DNA from: Hymenopus coronatus
Taxonomy: Eukaryota; Arthropoda; Insecta; Mantodea; Hymenopodidae
Reading direction: 5' to 3'
NCBI GenBank assembly: GCA_030762935.1
Contig: CM060899.1
Span: 63,476,501 to 63,540,500 of the forward strand
DNA length: 64,000 nt
Shown: piece after piece, positions 34,001 to 46,000 of the stretch
Layout: the number at the start of each line of letters is the position of its first letter
Numbering within the stretch: position 1 is the first letter of the stretch
Made by a program: the position numbers and the translations under genes
The notes under the pieces: generated by a model
Told to the model about the DNA's origin: nothing
Database searches by the model: none
The model's input: only the letters and a program-made list of their open reading frames with translations

Positions 34001-37000
34001 GTTGAATGGCCAAGAAACCCAGGGTTTTTACGCCTACTTTGAGTTATTATTTACAGTACATCAATCAAAACTGCCAAAAAGTATTGGTACAATCTAAAAG
34101 TATGGTATTCAAGGATTTCTCAACAAGTAAGAAAATAGTCATTACTGTTGTATTAAAATTTTATTTTAAATTTACAAGTCTCAAATCTGAGTTTGAAAAA
34201 ATCTGCGTAAAGCAGCTTACACTCCATCTATTGTAAGTTCGAAAAACTCTCCCTCGGAATCAGAATTTTGTAAAGCTTCATTTATATCTTAAATTTCAGC
34301 TTCAGTTTACAGAAATCGAGGAAGATGCAGCATTTTAACATTTAATAACAGGAAATGTAACAAAAAGCCTTCAAGGAAAATGGTGCAACTACCCAAGAGC
34401 AGCCAATATTAATAACTCTCCTAAAAGTTGGCTAAAGCAAGGACAGATAGTAGCACAAGTCAGACAACTAAACGATAACAAATGCATGTTGTTTGCCTCA
34501 TAGCCCAAGACCGAATTAAGGTCATAGAATTGCATTAAAAGTGCTAGAAATACCTTCCCGAGCTATACTTGGGCGTAGGCCACATGAACATTTCGCACCG
34601 CCCGAGCTATACTCGGGCTTGGGCTTCAATGTGTTAAAGAATTTGCTCGTTTTTTGTAACAAAAACACCACTTAGTAATTACTTACTGGGACTGGTTTCG
34701 AGAACACTCGTTCCCATTTTCAACCCTTAATTCTGCCTAAATCTTGCTTCGTTGGCGTCAACGATGAGGGTGGAGGTGCATCATTTGTGGAGGCATCTGG
34801 TCCTGGATCTATCAAATTCCAGTGGTTTCTGCATGGCAGAAAATAAAAATTCATGATATGTTTTTTTTTTTTTTTCTTCATGATATAGATCTTCGCCCAG
34901 ACATGTAATTCTGTGTGTTTAAACTATTAAAACCAGCTTATAAACACAGAGAATTACATGTCTGGGAGAAGATCTATATCATAAATTTTGATTTAATGCC
35001 ATACAGCAACCTGGAAGTTCATAGATCCAACAGCATATGCCTCCACAAATGATGCGCCTCCACTGTCATCATTGATGCAATAAAGCAAGATTTAGTCAGA
35101 ATTAAGGGTTGAAAATGAGAACAAATGTTCCTGAAACTCGTCCCAATAAGTAATTACTAAGGATGTTTGTGTTACAAAATGACTAAATTCTTTCAATTAA
35201 TACATAGTTTTATATTCTTCAGTCATACCATAGAAATTTTCAAAATTTCCTCAAATGAAAAATATTAGTAATTAATTACAGAGCAGAAGTTGAGGCATTA
35301 AAAAGTAATGTTTTTAGGTGCTTAAAATAGTCTTTTTAACTGTTGTATTTGAGACTATAAAATTAAAAATAGACATACTAAAAACAAAAACACTAAAACA
35401 GTGATGTAAATGATTTAATGATCTTAACATATTTAATGTGCAATATTGACTTCAGGGAGGAAAAAAACAAAATGACACTATTGACACAGACATAGATAAT
35501 TACATATTAATAGTAACATCATTGCCATAGTTGGCTTCACAGTAAATAATAAGCACTTTCTGTAAATTATCCTTGGAAAACTTATGGTATTTGTCACAAA
35601 ATATTTATATGTACACTGAGATATATAAAAAAAATCGTTACTGCATATTTCGTAGCATGGTTGGTGTTTGTAGCTTCCTGTTTTGTTATATTTAATGGTT
35701 CAGGCTTTTAAGAATCATAGTAGACCTCCTTTACGATTTAATTATAATTCTATGAATAGTGAAGAAACACACATAAAACAGAAATGCAAATGTAACAGAA
35801 AAATAGGTTAAACTGAAAAATTGACAATTCAAATAAGATAGGAAATTGGTACTATGTAAAAATAGCATTTTTAAGCACTATCAAAGTGCTTAATTTATAC
35901 CTAACCATTCATGAAACATGAAATCAAAAAGTGAGATAACTCTTGATAAGGAAAAGAATAGGTATTTGCCTAAAATCTGCTGTGTTAATTACAAAGGTCA
36001 TCCAGAAAGAGACTGCCGATTTGTCATAATTAAACAATAACAAAAGTTATCAACACGAAACTTTATTTACAAAGTTAACAGTACCTTACTCTATTTTTCA
36101 ATGTAATCAACATTGCTATCAAGGTATTTATTGTCACATAATACCCGTTTTTCAATGCACAGAGTCTGGAAGTACGTATGTGAGAGTGAATGTTTGAAGA
36201 AACTAAAAAATGATATAACTGTCTCTAAGAAATACAGTACTGTAAATAGTTTTCTAATCTCTGCTCAGTGTAAATTAGTTTGGAGAGAGAAAAATGTAAA
36301 AACATTAACATTCATTTTCTGTATCCTGGGCATACGTTACAGATGCATTGGAGGCTCGTGAATTTTGAAAGAAATATTTACAATATGCATAATGTACAAA
36401 CATAGAAATAGAGGTTAAACAGAAAATAGGTGCAGTTTTATCCTATTATTTTCTTGGAATAAAAATACTAAAACTCTTTAGTACGCAAGAGCAGATTAGG
36501 TCGTGCAGAAAGGAAACTTATATGGACAAGGTTAACAAAGAAGAACACGATATCACATGATTAAGAACTGGTGAATGGAGACTAAAAGGTTTTAGAAATG
36601 GTATACTGCAGAACCAATGCATATGTGGTGATAGGACACTGAACCTATTATATTTGACTGTAAAGCTGATGTCCCACAGTCAAATATACAATATAATATA
36701 CTGCTGCGTGGGGCCATGTTCCCCAATGCATTACTATGGGTTGTTTACATGCGGTGCGTGAAGTCGTCAATGCAGGTCAGTCTCTACTCGGTAGGTATGC
36801 AACTGGTATCCACAGGTGTCCCACTATCGGTCCCCAAGTTGCTATCCCTAAACATCACACAGAATCAACCTCCTTCCCTGACGAGATCAGTGGGAGAAGT
36901 GAAATCACGTTTAAAATCTTACCTGGTTACTGAAAAGTTTTACGTTGCCACAACAGTTTATTTATTCCAAATCAAACATCTCGTCACCATACACAAAAAT

Positions 37001-40000
37001 TGACTGGCAAGAAAACAAAAATGTGACAAAATTCTTTCTTTCCAAAAAGAAATCATGGAGTAATAAATAAAGGAACATACAATAATGGCAAAAAGATGTG
37101 TTCTTACTAAAAAAGCACATAGAACAACATGAATAAATATAATTATTGCTCCACAATGATAAATATTGCTTCAGTTTACAGAAATATAACAAAAACATTT
37201 ACTCACCCATTTTGTAATTACTGTCAAACATGGCTTTCCTTCCCACATAGTATTTATAAGTCACCTGCTGACTAAGCGAGAAATGGTCCTTCAAAGAGGA
37301 TGACTCAATGGCTCGTATTAATGGCTTGCACAGATGAAGTTTATTGATGGAAAAATAGACTTTAAACAACTGGTTTACTAACGTCAGCATTCCCCATCTT
37401 TTAGTGTATTCCTCTGATGAACGGCTAAACATTTAAAAACAAAAATTATCTTTTATTGTTCAGCTAAAAATAAATGAGTATGTTATTTATTTAATTTACT
37501 GATCCTGATACATTTACTAAACTTTCACAGAATTACCATATTTATCCAAATACAAGACAGTGTTTTTTTTCCAAAATATTAATGTTCAGAACTGGGGAAT
37601 TGTCTTGCATTTGCAATATATATACTTTCTGAATACCATGCAGGGAAAAATTAAGTTTCTAACTTCGCAGGTATGGCAGCAGCGAAGCCTGGGGATTTCC
37701 ATCAAGGTGGCATCCTTGGAAGATACCAAACCTGAATACCAAGTTTGGTTTTTAACAGACTTCGTTTTTGTGCTATGCTGCCCACACACACACACACATA
37801 GACATTTTTCTAAAAAAATTTTTTTTTTGATTCAGGTGATCTCAAAACATATATTTCCGGTGAAATCTCAGTATTGAATTTTTGGGTGCATTACAATACC
37901 TTCTCTATATACTATGTACATAGTGCATGTAGAGAAAGTAAAGAGAGAGAGAAAGAAGTACAGTTTTAGGGTGCTGAATCTATAAGATTGTTAGTGCCCT
38001 AGGAAATAAAAGAAAACAAAAACAAGCATAAAGTAAAGCTTAGGACTAAAAGTTCATGCCATAAAAAAACAAAATAAAAAACACACACACACACACATGC
38101 TAAAACGATTAAAATTTAGGAGATAACACTCCGAAAATAAAATATAAAAATCTGATGTGTTCTATTCACATCACTTTCTCTATTTCTCTGTAACAAATTA
38201 TTGTTAAAAAGCCTATGCTTCCATTTGCTTTATGCTAAGCGAGAAAATATTAGCAGAAATAATCTTATTACTTGCTTCCTTGTAAGTAGAAGAGAAATAA
38301 GGGAAGTACCATAGGTTAAAGCGATAGTTAAAAGCTGGTTGCTATATGATACTGAAGTTCCTTTGTTTGTATGGACAGGAGTTGACAAATTCCTGTCTGA
38401 GAAAAATATGTTTTTTAAAGCTGAAACCAATAACAAGGAGTAACTCAAAAACGATCAACTCCACGAAAAAAATGAATATAACATAAATTGTGTGTTTTAA
38501 TGTGCTCTACATTTTTTATGTGGTAAGTTTTTGTCCATATCTTATGATTTAGCAGTTATGCAAAATTCCATAAAATTGATCCAGAATAAAGTAGGCTTCA
38601 GAGGCTATTCACAGAAAATGTAAGATATACATTTTATTTGTTTGGTAAATATTTTTAATAAACAATATTTTAATCAAAATCATTAGAGCCATTTTTGAGA
38701 AAATCAAAATTTTCGAAAAAAGTTCAATACAAAAGGTAGTTGGGGGTGGGGGAATTTTCTTGAAAATCTTGGTGTCGCATCCTTGGAAGATACCCAACCT
38801 AAATACCACGTTTGGTTTTTAACAGCTTTTTCATTTTTGAACTATGCTGCCCACAGACACACACACACATGAACATTTTTCTAAAAAAATTTTTTGATTC
38901 AGGGGGTCTCAAAACATGTATTTCCGGTGAAATCTCGGTATTGAATTTTTGGGTGCATTAGAATACCTTCTGTATACACTATGTATATAGTGCATGTAGA
39001 GAAAGTAAAGAGAGAGAAAGTAGTAAGGTTTTAGGGTGCCCTAGGAAATAAAAGAAAACAAAAACAAGCATAAAGTAAAACTTAGGACTAAAAATTCATG
39101 CTATAAAATACACACACAGATGCTAAAATGAGGATTAAAATTTAGGAGATAAAAAAAAATTGAATATAAAAAAATCTTATGTGTTACACTCACATGAGTT
39201 GCTCTAGCAATTCTACAAACTTCTTATAAAAGATTACTCTTCTTTCTAAACCATGCTAATTGAGCTGCATATACCTATTACTTAGTTCCTTTTAAGTAGA
39301 AGGGAACTAAAGGAATGCACTAGGCTAAAACGAAAGGCAAATGTTTTAAAAACTGTCATGCGATCGTCATTGCAATTCCCTTCTTCGCTTGACCAGGAGT
39401 AGAACATAAGAAAAACAGACACTCCCTGTCTGAGAAAAGTATAAGGATATATCCTTTATAGGATAGTGGTAAGTATATATACCACATAGCATAAGGTTGA
39501 TGAAAAGCACCACAACATAAAGAATTTGATCTTTATCAACAGCTTTGGTGTTCCTAAATAATAATAATAATAATATTTATTTCGTCCAGTTTATCAATAC
39601 ATTGATTTTAGACACGTCATTTCATATATACATTTGTACAAAATCATAATTTATAGCTCATCCAAATCATATAAACATCTATTTAACAGATATGCCTTCA
39701 ATTTTAAGTTAAATTGTCGTTTTGACACCTCTGCGATTGCTTTAATTTTTGGGGGTAACTTGTTAAAAAGCTTAATTCCTAGATATTGTACATCTTTCAC
39801 TGATACAGTTTTATTTACATTACATCTATAATAGTTCATGTTGCCTCTTGTATTGTATTCATACATTTGTTTATTTTTTATTTGTTCACACTTGTCAATT
39901 ACAAACATTATTGCTCTATAAGCATATAGAGAGTAGATGGTTAGTATCCTTTTATTAATAAATGTCTCCCTGCATGATTCCCTGAATTTTAAATTAAACA

Positions 40001-43000
40001 TGATTCTAACACTTTTCTTTTGATATAAAAGTAATTTGTCCATATGTGTTTTTGCAGCAGCGCCCCATATTTCAATCCCATAGATTAAATGTGGGTAAAT
40101 ACATCCATAATAAATGAGTTTTAAAATGTTAGAATTTTTATAACTGCTAAAATATCTTATTAAGTATACTGACTTGCTGATTTTATTACATATAGACTCA
40201 ATATGTTGTGCCCACGTTAACCGGTTATCTACAATAATACCTAAAAATTTTTGTATTTTCACTTCTTGTACAATGTTGTTATTAACTTTTAGAGTTAGAT
40301 TGCTACTTTTATTCAACATACTATAATGCATTACAGTAGTTTTACGCATGTTACACTGTAGATTTATGGATTTAAAATCATTTAACAGCACAGAAGTCGT
40401 TTTATTGAGGGTTACATTTAGGCCCTCTATGGTTTTATTCCAGCACACCGCAGTAGTGTCATCTGCATATGTCATAACAGAAGTGTTTTGCAAACATTTT
40501 ATATCATTGATGTACATAATAAATAACAGTGGACCTAATACTGAACCTTGTGGTACACCATACTTCACAATTTCCAATTTTGATTTTACCCATTGAATTT
40601 TATTCCCCTTTTTACATGATATTTCTGTATACTGTCGTCTTCCAATCAAGTAACTACAAATTAATTCTTGTGGTAGTCCCCTAATGCCATAATTTTCAAG
40701 CTTACTAATTAGGATATTGTGGTCAACACAATCAAAAGCTTTAGATAAATCTAAGAACAGAGTGCTGACCTTCTCATTGTTTTCTAGTTTACCAATTACT
40801 TCATGTATATATTGATTAATGGCAGTAATAGTGGATCGTCCTTCTCTAAAACCGTGTTGAAAATTTTTTAGCATATTGTATTTATTTAGATAACTATTTA
40901 GCCTTGACAATAAAACTCTTTCAAATAGTTTGGCAATTTCAGATGTTAGAGTAATAGGTCTATAGTTATCAGTATGTTGTTCATCTCCCCCTTTTAATAT
41001 TGGTCTTACCACACCCAATTTTAGAATTTCTGGAAATCGACCCTGTTCCACTGAATTATTAATTAAATATGTTATTGGCTTTAGGATAGCACTTTTACAC
41101 CTTTTTAACAACTTAGGACTAATTTCATCCCATTCACTGCCTGTTTTATTGGGTAGATTATCAATTATTTGACCTATTTCATTTTCTGTTGTCGGCTTGA
41201 TAAAAAACGAAGAAACTGCTGAGGAACTGGTATTCATATAATTTGTCAAGTTTGGTATTTGAGAGGGGACACTTAGAAAGAAATCATTGAATTTTTGACT
41301 GACAATAATAGGATCATCTGTAATTACCCCATTTATTTTTAGTGTAATATTTTGATATGATGGAGATTGCTTTCTGGTTTCATTAATCAGGCTCCATGCA
41401 GTTTTGCAAACATTTTCAGTATTACCCATTTTCTCTCTGAATTCATTAATTTTTGTATTACGTAAGCTATTTAAGTAATTTCTTTTTACGTTCTTATATT
41501 TGTTTTTATAATATTCCAGAGAAGTACTTTTATACAAAGCATACATGTCTCTCATTTGCTCTTTTAGTTTGATTGTCTCTGTTGGTAATTTTGTTTTTTT
41601 ATTATTATTTACAACTATACTTTTCTGTGGACATGAGGCATTAAAATTTGTTTTGAATATCTTATAAAATTCATTCCATTTATCATCTACATTGTTGCTA
41701 TTACAGAAAACAGTTTCCCAATCTCATTGTTGGCAGCGCTGTGGATTCTCGAAGGTGGTACTCCTTCCTACCACTATCCCTAGGAAGCCCGTCTTTCGCG
41801 CCTTTTTCACAATAAATGGTTTTATAACTCCTCTTTTGGTTGTTTTACATCAAAATTTATGTAACTTAAGGTATGTATGATATGTATTTATGTATATAAA
41901 CTATTTTTACATAATTTAAGTTAGTATTTATGTAAAAGAAATCATTAAAAACCAAATAATACTGAATAAACCATGCATGTTTCTCTTTCCATGTGAGATA
42001 TACCCATCACTTTTTGTAATACATTAGAGATATGTAATAGTTAATTTTGGGGTTTATTCTAAACTGACAATGGTTTATACTATAAAGTTTGCATCTCACT
42101 TTTGAGTTATTTTAGTTTTTTTATGTGGTGGTGCACAGCCATAACCTCAAAAACACATTTTGTTTTTGTTCTAGCATGGATGAAAGAATATCATACAAAC
42201 AGCTTGAAGCCATGACTGATGACGGCTTTATTGCATTTTTAAACTTAATTGGCGAAGATCAGGCTATTGATTCTGATTTTGGGGGTGATTTAGACGCAGA
42301 TGATGCATTACTGTTCACGACAGCAACCTATGTTGGGCACTCACACTGCTTCAAAATTCCTGATGATGGTGGGCAGTCTGATGGGTCAAGTCTGATATCG
42401 CTCCACCATCTGTGTCACCAGAATGTAGGCGAATCATCCCTGAAAGGTGTTGGCGATGATAATGGAAGTGTGTCGAATTCCAACTCAGTGAAGTTAATAT
42501 TTTGTAAAACAGAAAGTGATGCAGATTTGTTTCAGAAAATAAATTATACTCAAGAATTTGGTCCTAATGTAGACGTTAATTTAAAGTCCCCAATTGAAAT
42601 TTTCACTGAAACACAAACTGTTCCAAATGTCACAATTCATATACTATATATTTTGTTTTTTTAAGAATGTTAGTATGCTGTATCACATAATTATTATTGT
42701 AAGCTTTGTTATGCATTAAAGAAAAAGTATAAAACATCTTAATGTGTTTATTTAACTCAGGAATAGTGACCACCATCCAAATAAGGTTGTAAGTTAGCGG
42801 AACAGATGGTGGTCGCTATAACTACCACCACATTTTGTATATTTTATCCTCAACTTAAAAAAAAAATAGTTCACTGTTATTATGTTGATTCATGGACCTT
42901 CTGCATTGCTATGAACATAAAAAATTGTGCGTTTTTAGAAAATTTAGTTTTGTCCTATAAAGGGTTAAAATTGAAACCAATAACAAGGAATATCTTGGAA

Positions 43001-46000
43001 ACAGTCAACTCTACAACAAAAATGCATAAAACGTAAATTGTGTGCTTTAATGAGATCTACATATTTTATGTCTCTCTCTTACGGTTTATTAGTTTTCAAA
43101 ATTCAGAAAAATTTGTCCAGAACGAATAGGTCTTCAGAAGCTATTCCCAGAAAATTTAAGATAAACATTTTATTTGTCAGTAAAGATCTATAATATACAG
43201 TATTTTAATCAAAACCGTTAGAGCCATTTTAAAATTTTCAAAAATGTTTCCATGTAAAGGATAGTTTGGAGTGGGAGGACTTTTTTTTTAAATCTTGCGT
43301 TGCATTCTGGAAGTTATTAAACTTAAATACCAAGTTACAATAGTTCATGCAGGTAGTGTATATGGGTTCCTGGAAAGTTCTCTTCTTGTTTACAAGGCCG
43401 GAACAACTACAGGCAACTACTATGGATAAATGAACCATATGAACTTTGAAATATGGATTCGAGAAAGCTGGCTCCTAATTTTCCCCCTTCTTCTGTTAGG
43501 GTGTTACACAATGCTCCTTATCACAGTGTAGAAGTGAATAAACCCCCATCTATGAGTGCTAGATATTGTGGTTGCAGAACAAAGGGGTTCAGTGTGACAG
43601 TTCTATGAGCAAAACAGATCTTTACATGCTGATTGAAACAAACAAACCTAAAAAGAAAGTTTTTAAAATGAAACATTTTTAATTTCATTGGGCCACACTG
43701 TCATTCGTTTGCCCCCATATATGTGTGATCTAAATCTTATAGAACTAGCTTGGGCCTAAGTGAAACAAATAGAGAAAGAAATGTAACAGGTGACTCAACC
43801 TTACAGAAACTGCACGATATAATGCTTGAGGTACAGTATACTCCCAATTATTTGTGTCTGCATTATCTGGGCACCTCCCCACCTAGTGAAAAAAAATTAA
43901 AGTACATTCTCTACCCCCCTCTCTCTTTCTCTTACGCTCTCTCTCTTTCTCTTTCGCTCTCTCTCTCTTTCTCTTTCACTCTCTCCATTTCTCTTTCGCT
44001 CTCTCTTTCTCTTTTGCCCTCTCCCCTTGTTCTAAAAATGCTTGTTTCTTGGATTCAGGGGATCTCAAAAAATATATTTCCGTTGAAACACAATACCTTC
44101 TCTACCTACTAAATGCATAGTATGTGTAGAGAAAGTAAGAAGAGGAAGAGGAGGAGCAGAAGAAAATAAGAAGGAAGTTACATACTTACTTGTCTGAGGC
44201 ACATATCCGAAAACAATCCATTAGACATTTAGCAGCCTTTTCCAAAGTTTCAGTTCTTTTATCAGCTTGAGAAGCTATTGTACGATCTGCATTTGCAGCC
44301 ATTAACCTCAGATCCAAGCAGACTGTGTACATAACTGGCAGAGCCCAGTTTTCCTCTCTCTGGGTCTGGAGCATCTTGGTCAGTGCCTGAACCACCAGTG
44401 ACTGACACCGATAAGCCTCTACATAATCTTGATTGTTTATTGCCCATATGCACCTTTAAAGACAGTAAAATAAGTACAATTAGTTTTCTATTAAACTATA
44501 CAAGCAAAGGAATCTGTTAAAATATTAATAGAGCACAGAAGAACGGCACATAAGTACGGAAAGACAGCATATATTAGGAACAGGAAACTATGGACTGACG
44601 GAAAACCGGCAGAAGGGACACCTGAGGAAGAAAACAATGGAAAACAGCATAGCAACAAACAAACAAGTGAAAAACATGACATACACTAAATTCCACAAAG
44701 AGACATCAAGGCATAACAGCATGCTAGCACAGTAGGTAAATGGTTAGAGCAACTGCACGAAAAGCACGAACCGTGTTCAAATCCCAGTTGTGGCATTGAA
44801 TTTTTCAACTGGTTCCAATAATAAAAAAAACTTATGTTTTCCATTCTCATGACTTTCTCTACATCTCTGCAACAAATTATTGTTAAAAAGCTTACGCTTC
44901 TATTTACTGCATGTTAATCGAGAAAATATTAGCAGAAATAGTCTTATTGCTTCCTTGTAAGTAAAAGCAAAATAAGGGAGTGCCTAGGTTAAAGTGATAA
45001 TCAAAAGCTGATTGCTGTGTGACTGAAGTTTGTTTGTTTGTATGGGCAGGAGTTGACGAATTCCTGTATGAGAAAAGTGTAAGTTTTTTAAAGGTGAGAC
45101 CAAAAACAAGAAATATCTCAAAAAAGATAAACTTCACGAAAAAAATGTACATAACATAAATTGTGTGTTTTAAACTTCGCTACATTTTTTGTGTGGTAAG
45201 TCTTGATCCATCTCTCATGATTTAGCAGCTGTGCAAAATTCCGTAAAATTCATCCAGAATAAAGTAGTCTTCAAAGGCTATTCCCAGATAATTCAAGATA
45301 TACATTTTATTTGCCAGGTAAATATATTTAATATACAATAATTTAATCAAAATTGTTAGAGCCATTCTTGAGAAAATCAAAATTTTTTAAAAAAGTTCCA
45401 TGTAAAGGGTAGTTTGGGGTGGGGGGATTTTTCTCAAAATGTTTGTGTCGCATCCCTGGAAGATACTAAACTTAAATATCAAGTTTGGTATTTCACCAAC
45501 TTTTCGTTTTTGAGTTACCATGCTCACAGGCACACGGACACACACACACACACACACACACGGATCTTTTTCTGAAAATGCTTTTTTTGGATACTCGGGA
45601 CTCTAAAACATATATTTCCAGTGAAATCTTGGTATCAAATTTTTGGGTGGAGTGCAATACCTTCTCTATACACTATGTACATAGTACATGCAGAGAAAGT
45701 AAAAAGTGTAATTACCTTGTTTGATATTTAATATATATATATATACATATATGGGAGTATTACCATTATAATCAACAAGGGAGTTGAACAACTGAAGCAG
45801 AAATAACCAACGTGGTGAAAAGTGACAGATTCAAAAAGCAGACAGGCAGAAGGGTTGCACAGTATTAACATTTGTAAAAAGTTTAATACAAATAAATATT
45901 ATTATTAATAAACTTTCTTCCATGTTCCATTAGTTACAATGAGGGAGGAACCTGACTGACTGGACTTGATGCAACAAGGAGCTATGATGTCTGTGCACCT

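Larger units (their letters stand above)
39452..42964 (+). mobile_element. piggyBac-like element carrying a LINE
   Basis: The right end GTCCTATAAAGGG is followed by TTAA (42965-42968). The left end TCCTTTATAGGAT (39452-39464) is its inverse with two mismatches, and the left TTAA has decayed to TATA. A TTAA target and CCC-type ends fit the piggyBac superfamily. Only a possible N-terminal piece of a transposase remains (42176-42664). The rest is displaced by a LINE at 39556-41735. The R1 sequence on both sides proves it is an insertion. Confidence 0.65.
39175..43335 (+). mobile_element. R1 copy (second sub-family) split by a nested insertion
   Basis: 39175-39447 (TCTTATGTGTTACACTCAC to GAGAAAAGTATAAGG) continues at 42965-43335 (TTAAAATTGAAACCAATAAC to AACTTAAATACCAAG). 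The inserted 3.5 kb is the piggyBac-like element. The 3' end is lost at 43335. Confidence 0.85.

Noticed and set aside
35194..37003. ORFs at 36113 and 36716 in PCID2 intron 5
   Set aside because: Short, no family resemblance, no splice or promoter support.
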